Shown here: one piece after another, positions 1 through 9,701 of the stretch
Layout of the letters: every line of letters starts with the position of its first letter
Numbering within the stretch: the stretch's first letter is position 1
NCBI GenBank assembly: GCA_036499395.1
Contig: DASYDW010000063.1
Coordinates: forward strand, 255,911 to 319,910
Reading direction: 5' to 3'
Source: Pirellulales bacterium
GTDB taxonomy: Bacteria > Planctomycetota > Planctomycetia > Pirellulales > JACPPG01
Length of the DNA: 64,000 bases
Notes under the pieces: generated by a model
The model's database searches: none
The model's input: the letters and a program-made list of their open reading frames with translations, nothing else
What the model was told of the DNA's origin: nothing
Program-made: the position numbers and the translations under genes

Positions 1-2348
1 ATGCGCTGCTCGGGGCTGCGCAGCGGCTGCGTCCGGTCGCGCGGCAGATTCTCGACATGATCCGCCAGCGTAACCAATTGAAATGCGACCGAGCGAGGAT
101 TCGAGTCGTCGGTCAAAACCAAGTCCAGCACCGGCGCCGGCTGCAATGTTGCCAGATAGCGCGAACGATACGTCATCACGCTGTCGGCCACTTCCAAGAA
201 TGCTTCCAGCACAGGCGCGTCGTGGGCCGCGATGTCGACCAGGATATTCTGTGCGAGCGTCACCGTGTGCAGGGCTCGCTCCAGCCGGCGGCCGATATCA
301 AGAAAGCGCCACCCCTGGGTGCGGGTCATACTTTCGTCGACCAGCCCGCCAAATGCCGCCAGATCGATAATCATGCGATTGGCCAGCATCAGGATATCGC
401 TCAGACCGACTGACGAGCGGCTCGACAGCAATTGAAATTCTTCGTGAACGCGATGAATAATCCGCCAGCTATCGACTGAAATGCGATCGCGCACGAGTGA
501 ACCCAGCCGATGCACGGCAGCCACGATCGACGCCAGGCTGGCCGATTGTGTGGCGTCGAACACCGCGGCGGGTAATGCCCGTTCGATAGCGGGCAACTGC
601 TGGCGAATTTCCTCGATGACGAATCCCGGCTCCAACTGGCCAAGCGCCGCCAAGCAGCGCAGCAGCGGATTCAACTCCGGCAGGCTGGCGATGTCGTGCT
701 CGCTGGTCAAGCGGCCGAGAATCGTGCGCAGCAGTCGCGCCGAACCGTCAGCCCGTTCGATTTGTCGGCCGAGCCAGAACAGGTTATCCGCGACACGACT
801 GGGAAGTTCGTTGCCACTGCGTCGCAATTCAATCGCGTGCCCCGGCGGTGTCAGCAACGTCACTTCGCGTACCGGCCCTTCGGCCAGCACCCAGGCATCT
901 TTGCTCCCTTCACCCCCTAGGACTGAGCGATCGAGCTGCGCCGGATCACGCGAAACGCGCACCAGCCCGCCGGGCAACGTGACGTAAGAATTCCCGGACG
1001 CCACCAGATACACCCGCAACGCCATGTAAGCGGGTTCGAATCCAGCGTCGGTCGAAACGGGGACGCACGAACGCCCGAATCGCTCCTGCGCGACGTAGCG
1101 TTCAGGGTGCTCGGCAAAACGTGCTTCACTGACGAAGTCACTACTGGGCGACGCGCTCGGATTCGTTGACAAACGTCCGCGGCGAAACGCCGTCGACAAT
1201 GTAATTTCGTGCAGACGCTGCTTAACGTGCTCGCGTCCGGCCGCGTCGCCGCACCACCAGGTGCCGATCGACGGCATACAGAGATTTTCGTTCAGCAACG
1301 CACGGCACAAGTCAGGTAAGTAGCCCATGAAGACCGCCGGCTCGACGAGCGAACTGCCGAGTGCATTGGCCACCGCGACATTCCCCGAGCGCACCGATTC
1401 CAGCAATCCGGGCACGCCCACCGCCGGATCGCCGCGCAGTTCCAGCGGATCGGCATGTGCGTCGCTCAAGCGACGAAAAATCACATCGACCGGAAGCAGC
1501 CCGCCCAGAGTTTTCAACAGGACGTGATCGTCGCGAACCGCCAGGTCCCCGGATTCGACCAAGGTGTAGCCGAGATAGCGCGCGAGATAGGCATCTTCGA
1601 AATAATGCGGGCTTTGCGGCCCCTGACTCAACAGCACAATGCGTGGATTGGTCGTTTGTTTCGGAGCGAGCTCGCGCAAAGTTTCGCGCAGCGCGATGAA
1701 GAACGGCGCCATCCGTTCTACCCGGCTGCGCCGAATGACGCTGGAAAGCATCCGCGAGACGACAATCCGATTCTCGAGTGCGTAGCCTGCCCCCAACGGC
1801 GCATCGGTCCGATCGGCCACGACCCACCACCGTCCATCGGGCGAGCGAGCCAGGTCCGCCGCGTAAAAATGCAGGAATACGTCGCGCGCGGGTCTCTGTC
1901 CGTGCAATTCGCGATGAAACGTCGGGTGCGCAAACAGTAGATCGGCCGGCAGCAATCCTTCGGTCAGCAGGCGTTGCGGGCCGTACAGATCGGCCAGCAC
2001 GCGATTCAACAGTCGGGCCCGCTGCACAAGGCCCGTACTAATGCGCCGCCATTCGTCGGCCGCGATCAATACCGGAAAGACGTCCAGGTCCCAGGGACGA
2101 GCCCCCTGCCCTGGCTCCCCCACGGCGTTGTACATCAAGCCGTTTTCGTGAACCAAGCGCACGGATTGCTCGCGCCGGCGGGCAAACTCGTCGGCGCCGA
2201 ACGTCGTCAGCGCATCGGCGAACGTGCGCCAGGCAGGACGCAGCAGGCCCGGCGCAGAAAACATTTCGTCGAAAGCGCCAGGCAGCGGCGCGTAGCCGTC
2301 GAGCATGCCCCCGTCGCTACCCGTCGTACTGGCCAAAGAAGAGCTCAT
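1..2348 (-). CDS. Circularly permuted ATP-grasp / alpha-E fusion protein (3' end beyond window)
   Basis: The reading frame is open from an ATG at 2348 to the left edge, so 782 codons are visible and the C-terminus is missing. I translated it by hand. The first ~480 residues match the COG2308-type (DUF404/DUF407) circularly permuted ATP-grasp ligases, for example the MYNAVGE-like and LLSQGPQSPHYFED-like stretches. The rest is helical and matches the alpha-E (DUF403) domain. Elsewhere these two are often separate genes, so this is a fusion. ATP-grasp enzymes of this group are predicted to form amide bonds on peptides, and the true substrate is unknown. The start overlaps the stop of the upstream transglutaminase gene by 4 bases (ATGA), so the two are translationally coupled. 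Domain assignment is confident; function is inferred from neighbourhood. Confidence 0.85.
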   Translation of the reverse strand, partial: MSSSLASTTGSDGGMLDGYAPLPGAFDEMFSAPGLLRPAWRTFADALTTFGADEFARRREQSVRLVHENGLMYNAVGEPGQGARPWDLDVFPVLIAADEWRRISTGLVQRARLLNRVLADLYGPQRLLTEGLLPADLLFAHPTFHRELHGQRPARDVFLHFYAADLARSPDGRWWVVADRTDAPLGAGYALENRIVVSRMLSSVIRRSRVERMAPFFIALRETLRELAPKQTTNPRIVLLSQGPQSPHYFEDAYLARYLGYTLVESGDLAVRDDHVLLKTLGGLLPVDVIFRRLSDAHADPLELRGDPAVGVPGLLESVRSGNVAVANALGSSLVEPAVFMGYLPDLCRALLNENLCMPSIGTWWCGDAAGREHVKQRLHEITLSTAFRRGRLSTNPSASPSSDFVSEARFAEHPERYVAQERFGRSCVPVSTDAGFEPAYMALRVYLVASGNSYVTLPGGLVRVSRDPAQLDRSVLGGEGSKDAWVLAEGPVREVTLLTPPGHAIELRRSGNELPSRVADNLFWLGRQIERADGSARLLRTILGRLTSEHDIASLPELNPLLRCLAALGQLEPGFVIEEIRQQLPAIERALPAAVFDATQSASLASIVAAVHRLGSLVRDRISVDSWRIIHRVHEEFQLLSSRSSVGLSDILMLANRMIIDLAAFGGLVDESMTRTQGWRFLDIGRRLERALHTVTLAQNILVDIAAHDAPVLEAFLEVADSVMTYRSRYLATLQPAPVLDLVLTDDSNPRSVAFQLVTLADHVENLPRDRTQPLRSPEQR

Positions 2349-5300
2349 CTTTCGGCGCTAGACCGGCGGAGATCGAGGGTCAACGGATAATCGGGATTCA
2401 ACTGCTCGTGCGGAGCGTTCCATGCTCCGCCCGTGTGCCCCATGCGGAAGAATCTTGCCGCCCGACGGCTTTCGGCCTCGTAGGCGTTGATCGGGCTGGT
2501 CGTATAGTTGCGCCCGCCCGGGTGCGCCACATGATATTCGCACCCGCCCAAGCTGCGCTTCTGCCAGGCATCCGCGATATCGAACACGAGCGGCGTCTGC
2601 ACGGGTATCGTGGGATGCAAGCAACTCGGCGGCTGCCAGGCGCGATAGCGCACGGCGGCCACGAATTCCCCTTCGACGCCCGTCGGATGCAACGGCACGC
2701 GGCGGCCGTTGCAGGTGACAATATGTCTCGAGCTGGTCATGCCGTTAACACGCACCTGTAAACGTTCGACCGATGAATCCACATAACGCGACGTGCCGCC
2801 CCCGCCCTGCTCTTCCCCCAGCACATACCAGGGCTCGATCGCCTGCCTTAATTCTACCTGCACGCTGTCCTGCACAATGGTGCCGATCAACGGAAAGCGA
2901 AATTCAAAGTGGGCGTCGAACCAGGACAGCTCCAGCGGAAAGCCGGCAAGCCCGGTTTCCCGGATCACGTCGCGGAAATCCTGCTGAACAAAATAGGGTA
3001 AAAGGAACCGATCGTGCAATGTCGTTCCCCAGCGAACCAGCCGATCCCGGTTCGGCCGTTCCCAGAATCTGGCGACCAGCGCTCGCAATAAAAGCTGCTG
3101 CGTAAGGCTCATGCGAGCGTGCGGCGGCATCTCGAACGCGCGGAATTCCACCAGGCCGAGCCGGCCTGTCGCACTGTCAGGTGAATACAGTTTGTCGATG
3201 CAAAATTCCGCACGGTGCGTATTGCCCGACACGTCCACCAGCAAGTTGCGAAAGATGCGGTCAACCAGCCAGGGTGGGCATTCCTGGCCACTCGCCGCGT
3301 GCGGATCGGGCACCTGGGCGCAAGCCAGTTCCAGTTCGTAGATCGAGTCTCGGCGTCCTTCGTCGACACGCGGCGCCTGACTTGTCGGGCCGATGAACGC
3401 GCCCGAAAACAAGTACGACAGCGACGGGTGGTTATTCCAATAGGTCACCAGGCTGCGCAGCAAATCGGGCCGGCGCAAAAAGGGACTGTCGATCGGCGTC
3501 GGGCCTCCCAGCACGATGTGGTTGCCACCGCCGGTACCGGTGTGCCGACCGTCGTACGCGAATTTTTCCGTTCCCAATCGGGTCTGGCGCGCTTCCTCGT
3601 AAAGAGTCGTCGTCAATTCGACCAGCTCGCCCCAACTGCGCACCGGCGGCGTGTTGACTTCGATCACACCGGGATCCGGCGTGACTTTGAAGTTTTGCAA
3701 CCGATGGTCGGCCGGGGGCGGGTAACCTTCGACCACCACGGGAGACTTCATCTCGGCCGCCGCGGTCTCGATCGCGGAAACCAGGTCGAGGTAATCTTCC
3801 AAGCGCTCGACCGGCGGCAAAAAGACATGTAGCGTTCCCTCGCGCGGCTCGACGCACAGCGCGGTGCGGATCACTTCGGCCGCCTCGAGATCGGGCGACG
3901 CCGCGCGGACCGTGTTCTGCGGATGCACCTCGCGGCCGTCACGCCCCCGGTCCCGCGCCGGAATCTCAGGCTGCGCCGTTCGGCCGGGATAATCGGGAAG
4001 CGGCTCGCGCGGCGCGGTCGGATCGAGCGGATGAATTCCACGGCGGATCGCCGGCGGAACGTAAGGGAGCGCCTCGAGAGGTAACCGCAATCCCAGCGGC
4101 GAGTCTCCCGGCAAGAGAAACAAGGCGTCGCTACGCACGGGCCAGGGACCGCTGCGCCAGCGCGGCTTGCCTTGCCACCATTGCCGTTCGAGCGGCAGCA
4201 CAAAACCGGTGACGGCGCTCAGCCCACGCTCGAAGACGCGGGCCAGTCGCGCGCGCTCTTCGGCGCTCTCCAGCTTTGGATCCCGCGGATCGACATTGAC
4301 CGGCAGGTGACGCTCCTTGGCCAGATAATGCCAAGGATCTTCGTAGGCCGGCACCATCCAGTCCGACTCGACCTGCAAATGCGCGGCGATGCGGTGAACC
4401 AGTTGCTGGGCGTCAGCCACGGTGTTCTTGTATTTTTTGCCTTCTTTGGCGATCAAGCTCGCATCGCGCCACACCGGCTTGCCATCGGCGCGCCAGTAGC
4501 ACGCCAGCGCCCAGCGCGGCAAGGGTTCGCCCGGGTACCATTTGCCCTGGCCGAAATGCAGCAACGCATCGGGCGAGAACTTCGCCTGCAAGCGGCGCAC
4601 GAGATCTTCGGACAGCTTTCGCTTCGTGGGCCCCACGGCCGCGATGTTCCATTCGTCGCCGTCCATATCGTCGATCGATACGAACGTCGGCTCGCCCCCC
4701 ATTGTCAAACGCACATCCCCCGCGTTCAGCCGCTCGTCCACCGCATGGCCGAGGGCCTCGACCCGCGCCCATTCATCATCGGAGTAGGGGCGCGTGACGC
4801 GCGGATCCTCATGGATCCGACTGATCGACATATCGAACGAGAACTTCGTTTCACACGCTTCGACGCCGCCTGTAATGGGCGCCGCCGAGGCAGGATCCGG
4901 TGAACAGGCCAAGGGAATATGTCCCTCGCCAGCCAACAGACCGGATGTGGGATCCAGGCCGATCCAACCAGCGCCGGGCACATAAACTTCCGTCCAGGCG
5001 TGCAAGTCCGTAAAGTCGGCGGCCGCGCCGGAAGGCCCGTCGAGCGGCTTGACGTCCGGCACCAACTGCACCAGGTAACCCGACACGAAGCGGGCCGCCA
5101 GTCCCAACCGCCGCAGAACTTGCACCAGCAGCCAGGCCGAATCACGACAACTGCCCGAGCCCAGGGTGAGCGTCTCTTCTGAGGTCTGAACGCCCGGCTC
5201 CATGCGAATCAAATAGCGCACTTCCTCCTGCAATCGCTGATTGAGCGCGACCAGCAGATCGACCGTCTTCATCCGCGGGCAACCAACCGCGTCCATGTAG

Positions 5301-5686
5301 GCCTTGAAGCGCTGGCCTGTCGACTCGAGCTCCAAATAGGGGCGCAACTCGCGCGCCAGCCACGGCTCGTACTCGAAAGGAAACATCTCGGCCGACGCTT
5401 CGATGAAGAAATCGAAGGGGTTGATCACCGTCAACTCGGCGATCAAGTCCACCGCGATGTTCAGCGAACGAGTCTTTTCCAGGAAGACCAGCCGCGCCAG
5501 GAAATTGCCGTGCGGATCTTGCTGCCAATTCTCGAAGTGATCGCTCGGCTCGACCTTGAGTGAATAGCTCAAGATCGGCGTGCGGCTATGAGGCGCCGGA
5601 CGCAGACGAACGATCTGCGGCGAAAGAGTGACTAACCGGTCGTAGTCATAACGAGTTTCATGGTGCAGCGCAACACGGATCGACAT
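2345..5686 (-). CDS. Transglutaminase-like / DUF2126 protein
   Basis: 1113 aa. The N-terminal ~130 residues fit the bacterial transglutaminase-like N-terminal domain. A transglutaminase core follows, with the catalytic Cys in GSGSCRDSAW near residue 179 and the His in DLHAWTEVYVPG about 50 residues later, then the Asp-containing GLDPTSGL. From about residue 320 to the end it matches DUF2126, the long domain typical of this family. No signal peptide is visible, so it is probably cytoplasmic. It is the first gene of a two-gene operon with the ATP-grasp/alpha-E protein downstream. Such neighbourhoods have been proposed to be peptide-tagging or peptide-synthesis systems (established as a prediction only). 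The start at 5686 lies in the divergent gap facing the exonuclease gene. Confidence 0.88.
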   Translation of the reverse strand: MSIRVALHHETRYDYDRLVTLSPQIVRLRPAPHSRTPILSYSLKVEPSDHFENWQQDPHGNFLARLVFLEKTRSLNIAVDLIAELTVINPFDFFIEASAEMFPFEYEPWLARELRPYLELESTGQRFKAYMDAVGCPRMKTVDLLVALNQRLQEEVRYLIRMEPGVQTSEETLTLGSGSCRDSAWLLVQVLRRLGLAARFVSGYLVQLVPDVKPLDGPSGAAADFTDLHAWTEVYVPGAGWIGLDPTSGLLAGEGHIPLACSPDPASAAPITGGVEACETKFSFDMSISRIHEDPRVTRPYSDDEWARVEALGHAVDERLNAGDVRLTMGGEPTFVSIDDMDGDEWNIAAVGPTKRKLSEDLVRRLQAKFSPDALLHFGQGKWYPGEPLPRWALACYWRADGKPVWRDASLIAKEGKKYKNTVADAQQLVHRIAAHLQVESDWMVPAYEDPWHYLAKERHLPVNVDPRDPKLESAEERARLARVFERGLSAVTGFVLPLERQWWQGKPRWRSGPWPVRSDALFLLPGDSPLGLRLPLEALPYVPPAIRRGIHPLDPTAPREPLPDYPGRTAQPEIPARDRGRDGREVHPQNTVRAASPDLEAAEVIRTALCVEPREGTLHVFLPPVERLEDYLDLVSAIETAAAEMKSPVVVEGYPPPADHRLQNFKVTPDPGVIEVNTPPVRSWGELVELTTTLYEEARQTRLGTEKFAYDGRHTGTGGGNHIVLGGPTPIDSPFLRRPDLLRSLVTYWNNHPSLSYLFSGAFIGPTSQAPRVDEGRRDSIYELELACAQVPDPHAASGQECPPWLVDRIFRNLLVDVSGNTHRAEFCIDKLYSPDSATGRLGLVEFRAFEMPPHARMSLTQQLLLRALVARFWERPNRDRLVRWGTTLHDRFLLPYFVQQDFRDVIRETGLAGFPLELSWFDAHFEFRFPLIGTIVQDSVQVELRQAIEPWYVLGEEQGGGGTSRYVDSSVERLQVRVNGMTSSRHIVTCNGRRVPLHPTGVEGEFVAAVRYRAWQPPSCLHPTIPVQTPLVFDIADAWQKRSLGGCEYHVAHPGGRNYTTSPINAYEAESRRAARFFRMGHTGGAWNAPHEQLNPDYPLTLDLRRSSAER

Positions 5687-5860
5687 GGTTCGATAACTGC
5701 AATAGTGTGCCTTGTGCGCTCATGGTCCGCCTGCTCCAATTCGCTTGAACCGAGTGTAGCCGATCGCAGCGCGCCCGAGTAGCCGCCAGAGGGTAGAAGG
5801 CCGCGTGATTCCGGCACGAAATGGTTGTATTCATGCAGCTTATCCACGGATGAATTCCGC

Positions 5861-6691
5861 ATGGCCGCCACACGTTATCTGATATTCGACATCGAAAGCG
5901 TCGCCGACGGTGATTTGGTTGCACGCCTGGTTTACCCTGGCGAGAAATTGAACGCTAAAGCCGCCGTCGCCAAATATCGCCAAGAACTGATGGCGAAGTA
6001 CGAGAACGACTTCGTGCCGTACACGTATCACTTGCCCACGTCGATTGCCGTGGCCAAGGTCGATGCCGAGTTTCGCCTGGTCGACATGGCGATCCTCGAC
6101 GAGGCCGAAGCGCGCCCGCACGTGATTACCGAGAACTTCTGGCGGGGGTGGGAAAAGCACGGCCGGCCAACGCTGGTCACCTTTAACGGTCGCACCTTCG
6201 ATATACCGCTGCTGGAACTGGCCGCCTTCCGCTACGGCTTGAGCGTGCCCGGTTGGTTCAATCTGACGGCCAAGAGCTTCGAGCAAGCGCGGAACCGGTA
6301 CAACCTCGAAGCACACATCGACCTGCAAGAGTTACTGACGAATTTCGGCAGTACGCGCTTTACCGGCGGGCTGAACCTGGCGGCGAACTTGCTGGGAAAA
6401 CCAGGCAAGATGGATGTCGAAGGGCACATGGTGCAGGATCTGTTCGATGCCGGAAAGATCAGCGAGATCCACGACTATTGCCGCTGTGACGTGCTGGATA
6501 CGTACTTCGTGTTTTTGCGTACGCGTGTCCTGCTGGGCCGAATCACGCTCGACGAGGAGCAAGGCATCATCGCCGAGACCAAGACCTGGCTCACGGCGCG
6601 AGCCAGCGAGGTGAAGGCTTATCGCATGTATCTCGACCGCTGGGGGGATTGGCATGATCCCTGGCCGAGCACCACGCAGAAGAAGAAATGA
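5861..6691 (+). CDS. Predicted 3'-5' exonuclease, PolB-like
   Basis: 276 aa from ATG 5861. I prefer this to an upstream TTG at 5825, because the conserved fold begins directly with ATRYLIFDIES, whose DxE supplies the first two metal ligands. A second motif, TFNGRTFDIPLLELAAFR, and the C-terminal CRCDVLDTYFVFLR match the DEDD exonuclease related to the proofreading domain of DNA polymerase B (PF10108-like). The polymerase domain is absent, and the length is normal for the stand-alone family. The role is probably DNA repair or processing in the cytoplasm, with unknown partners. It is transcribed divergently from the transglutaminase operon and converges on the small gene ending at 6710, with only 18 bp between stops. 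Confidence 0.85.
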   Translation: MAATRYLIFDIESVADGDLVARLVYPGEKLNAKAAVAKYRQELMAKYENDFVPYTYHLPTSIAVAKVDAEFRLVDMAILDEAEARPHVITENFWRGWEKHGRPTLVTFNGRTFDIPLLELAAFRYGLSVPGWFNLTAKSFEQARNRYNLEAHIDLQELLTNFGSTRFTGGLNLAANLLGKPGKMDVEGHMVQDLFDAGKISEIHDYCRCDVLDTYFVFLRTRVLLGRITLDEEQGIIAETKTWLTARASEVKAYRMYLDRWGDWHDPWPSTTQKKK

Positions 6692-6709
6692 TCCGTGTTG
6701 CGCTGCGTC

Positions 6710-7012
6710 CTAGCCGTCGGTCGGCGTAAGCGCGATTTTCTCGGGAAAGATGGTCTCCCCCGGGGCCGGATCGCCTTCAAAGGCCAGCGTCACTGGCACG
6801 GCGACCGCCCAGCGGCATTCTCCGCGCCCGAGTGCCGCGGAATTGTGCCCTTCGATATAGGCCAGCGCGTCGGCCGCGCTATAACAACCCGGCTCGGCCA
6901 ACTCGACGGCCACCGCCTCGCGTGGCAGGTCGCGCCACGTTTCCGGTTGCCAGCGGCGAAAGTGTGTAATCCAGATTCTGAATAGCTCCGCTGGGGCGGC
7001 GTTTGACGTCAT
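6710..7012 (-). CDS. Conserved-looking hypothetical protein
   Basis: 100 aa from ATG 7012. An ATG at 7021 is in frame but only one base from the AAGGA ribosome-binding sequence, whereas 7012 lies about 10 bases from it. The protein is acidic, starts with an amphipathic FRIWITHFRRWQPETW segment, and has no signal peptide or cysteine motif. I do not recognise the family. It converges with the exonuclease gene and is divergent from the XRE regulator, with a shared ~215 bp promoter region. Evidence that it is real is the good ribosome-binding site and the reading frame filling the space between two solid genes. Confidence 0.6.
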   Translation of the reverse strand: MTSNAAPAELFRIWITHFRRWQPETWRDLPREAVAVELAEPGCYSAADALAYIEGHNSAALGRGECRWAVAVPVTLAFEGDPAPGETIFPEKIALTPTDG

Positions 7013-7193
7013 TTCGCGCATGTCCTTACGTGCGTTTATTTGCGTTTCCGATCCGCGTGATCGGAATGTGTCGAAATCTGACGGTCATCCACACACAAGC
7101 GGCGCGCCCGATCGCCCCGTCACCATTCGGAACGTCGCCGTGCCTCTTTTGGCTGGCCAAAAATCTTCAGACTTCTGCCAAAAAGCCTGGACC

Positions 7194-7231
7194 TTGACGT
7201 CTGCGGTAAGTATACATTAGTACACTAATGT
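7194..7231 (+). promoter_or_regulatory. Palindromic operator and possible promoter of the XRE regulator
   Basis: An inverted repeat ACATTAGT-AC-ACTAATGT occupies 7214-7231, with perfect 8-bp arms and a 2-bp spacer, and contains the ATG at 7228. TTGACG at 7194-7199 is a plausible -35 box, which would put the -10 region inside the palindrome. A repressor bound there would block transcription. Binding by the adjacent XRE protein is inference. Confidence 0.5.
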
Positions 7232-7782
7232 GGGTCAACATTAAAAGGTTCGAATTCTCGGACAAAACAGTAGCTCCTTGCATCGCGATGCTCCCCTTCG
7301 GCCATAATCTCCGCCGCCTGATGGCGCAGTTCAATCTGACGGTCGTCGACGTTGCGCAGCGCACCGGTCTGGACGAACGGACCATCAAGAGCATCCTCAA
7401 TGGCACAAGTGCGAAACCGCACGCCCGCACGCTCCACCAAATGGCGCGTGGGTTGGGCGTCGAGACAAATGAATTCTTCCAGAGCCCGTTGCTGACGGGG
7501 CGCCGACAGTTCGATCGACTGACCAATCCGCTGGTCAAGGAGTTGATCGATACTCGCCCCGAACTTTTCATGGATTGGAGCCAGGGAGACTTCGACGAGT
7601 TATATAGCCAGATGGGAACCGGAGGCGCGCTGACCAGCGACGGAGCCTTGCGCGCGGCCGAAGCGATCAATCGCAAACGCGATTTGCACGACAAGCTCGC
7701 GCTATTGCTCGAGACCGAACAGGCAGACGTCATCGCCGGGATCCTGGATCTGTTTTATCAGCGCGTAAAAGCTATTTCGTGA
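7228..7782 (+). CDS. XRE-family transcriptional regulator
   Basis: 184 aa. A helix-turn-helix domain of the XRE/Cro type covers roughly residues 22-80, with NLRRLMAQFNLTVVDVAQRTG and LDERTIKSILNGTS as the two DNA-binding helices. The C-terminal ~100 residues are helical with no recognised ligand domain. The start is uncertain: ATG 7228 lies inside a palindrome and lacks a ribosome-binding site, while an internal ATG at 7288 begins exactly at the fold and would leave the palindrome 57 bp upstream as a classical operator. It stands alone, divergent from 7012, and its 3' end faces the end of the 24-kb phage-derived cluster. It could control that cluster, but nothing in the sequence proves it. 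Confidence 0.85.
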   Translation: MWVNIKRFEFSDKTVAPCIAMLPFGHNLRRLMAQFNLTVVDVAQRTGLDERTIKSILNGTSAKPHARTLHQMARGLGVETNEFFQSPLLTGRRQFDRLTNPLVKELIDTRPELFMDWSQGDFDELYSQMGTGGALTSDGALRAAEAINRKRDLHDKLALLLETEQADVIAGILDLFYQRVKAIS

Positions 7783-8045
7783 GGCGATGCCCGATGGTGT
7801 GTGAGCGGCTCGGTAGACGCTTTGGTTCGCACCGGCCATCGCGGCCCTCAAATCGCAACAATCGTGCCGCACGATACTGTCGTCCTATCTCCTGAAACGT
7901 CGGACCGATTGGTTGTAAAAGTGACATAGTCTATTTACCACGCGGGTAGAGAAGTTAAAGCGCTCCCACGATTTTTTACACTTCGCGCTTACTGCTCTTG
8001 AACCACCTCTAGTGGGAATTCATCTGCCATGAATGTCGTGCGTGA
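7783..8045. other. Intergenic gap between convergent XRE gene and phage cluster
   Basis: 263 bp without a credible gene. No clear terminator with a U tract is visible for either convergent unit. A weak GCGC-type stem near 7950-8000 is the only structure noticed. Confidence 0.5.
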
Positions 8046-9647
8046 TTAGACATTCGCCAGTTGTCGCGCCCAATTCTCGACGGCTAGATTCTGACTATCG
8101 CTGAGACTGCCATTAGCTGTCGTGGCACCGTAGATCAACACGGTTGAGAGATAGCCAGCGAAGCGAGCTTGAATCGAGTAAGGCCCTTCGATCGCCATGC
8201 CAGGATCGTAATCGAGCCCCCCCAGGATTAAAGAATCGACCCCTTCCAGAGAGGCATACCATTGATTCTGCGTATTGGTTCCGTCCGTGCCGAAATTGCC
8301 ATAGGTCAAATCAATCGGATTCGCGACACCGTTGACACGATAAGCGAACGAGGCCGCGCCCCCCGCGCCAAATCCGCGCTGATTCGTCACGTAAGTGCTA
8401 CCAGAGTTGTACGTCGCGGTCCCGCTGATTTGGCCATTGATCGTGGTCGCCGCGTTGCGCCGGATGCGCGTTTGTAGCGCGGCATTGTAGAACATCGGAA
8501 ACAGATATGTGAAATTGCCGTCGTAAGATTCTTTGTCCGCCGTCAGAATCGCATAGTCGAAGTTAGCAAGTGACAGATCCGTAGGGCGCAAGACGGTAAG
8601 GATGTCCCCCGCCCGACAATCGTTGCAAAATCCGGGCGCACTCGCACGCATCCAGTGCTGGCCGCACATTCGCAGCGCCGGAGCGTTATTGATCGGCGAC
8701 TGCGCGATCCAGGGGGGCGCGTAATTGAATCGGAGCGCGTGGAATTGATAGCCGCGCGGCCCGCGCTCGAACAAGGACCTGCAGAGCGTGGCCTGGCCCA
8801 GCGGCCCATTCTGCTCGCTCAGGTGATTCGCATTGGCCGTCGAGTCGAATCGCATGCCGCTCGCCTCGGTTAAATCCCAGGCCGCGACGAGGTTTGTTTT
8901 TTGCGCGCCTCCCAAATAGGCATAAGGTGCAGGGAAGCCTCCATTGAAGAGCGCCGGCACGAAACCTGGCGCCAGAGCCTGCCGCCACAGCCGTATCGAG
9001 GCCATGGCGCCGTCGTAGAAATTGGTCACCCCCCCGGACGTGCCGAAGTTCCACGCGCCCAATAACAGCGGAGCGGTTTGACCGGTGGGCAGTATGCCGA
9101 GCGTTCCTTGTAGCGCGGTCGTCGTCGCCGGAGTCGTCGAACCGTCGAAATACAGGCTGACCGTCGGCACGGTCATGTCGACCGCAATGACGCAGTGCGA
9201 CCAGTTCGACGGCGCGTTGGTAGTGACGATGGCGCCATAAGCGCTTGCCGAGCTGTTCCAGGACCAAAACTCGACTTGGCTCTCGTGCCCCGCCGTGCCC
9301 GAAGCCCGCGCAGCCCAGCCACGCTTGCCCGAGGTATTGAAGATGTCCTTCGAGACGTAGCAACGGCTTGTGCCCGACAAAGTCGTATTGCGCCAGATCT
9401 CGATCGAAAATGTGTTGGCGTTGGTACCGGTGCTGAAATCGAGAGACGCGCTATGAGCTGCTTGCAAATATTGTGATTGCGCCAAGTTGAACTGCGTGGC
9501 CTTCAAGAAGTTCATCGTGGCCATATCACTGGCGTCGATGAACAGCCGCAGTAAGCTGAGATACTTGAGCGGTGTCGGCACCGAAGGGGCGGACATCGCA
9601 GCCGATTGTCGCAAGTTGAGCGCCGAAGTGAGCGGACGACGTCGCAT
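8046..9647 (-). CDS. LamG-like (concanavalin A fold) phage adhesion protein
   Basis: 533 aa, with the start at 9647 supported by AAAAGGA seven bases upstream. Residues ~50-280 show the laminin-G/jelly-roll pattern: FSIEIWRNTTL, a WSHCVIAVDM strand, SLYFDGSTTP, and DGAMASIRLWRQAL. A second LamG-like stretch may lie near residues 290-520. The fold usually binds carbohydrate or protein. It is the last gene of the particle cluster, where tail-tip or fibre proteins are expected, and it has no signal peptide, which fits a virion component rather than a host surface protein. Receptor binding is inferred from fold and position. Confidence 0.7.
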   Translation of the reverse strand: MRRRPLTSALNLRQSAAMSAPSVPTPLKYLSLLRLFIDASDMATMNFLKATQFNLAQSQYLQAAHSASLDFSTGTNANTFSIEIWRNTTLSGTSRCYVSKDIFNTSGKRGWAARASGTAGHESQVEFWSWNSSASAYGAIVTTNAPSNWSHCVIAVDMTVPTVSLYFDGSTTPATTTALQGTLGILPTGQTAPLLLGAWNFGTSGGVTNFYDGAMASIRLWRQALAPGFVPALFNGGFPAPYAYLGGAQKTNLVAAWDLTEASGMRFDSTANANHLSEQNGPLGQATLCRSLFERGPRGYQFHALRFNYAPPWIAQSPINNAPALRMCGQHWMRASAPGFCNDCRAGDILTVLRPTDLSLANFDYAILTADKESYDGNFTYLFPMFYNAALQTRIRRNAATTINGQISGTATYNSGSTYVTNQRGFGAGGAASFAYRVNGVANPIDLTYGNFGTDGTNTQNQWYASLEGVDSLILGGLDYDPGMAIEGPYSIQARFAGYLSTVLIYGATTANGSLSDSQNLAVENWARQLANV

Positions 9648-9701
9648 AATAGTTCCTTTTACTCAGGGGGTGAGAGTCGAAATGCCCGACCGGCCGCTGC
9701 G

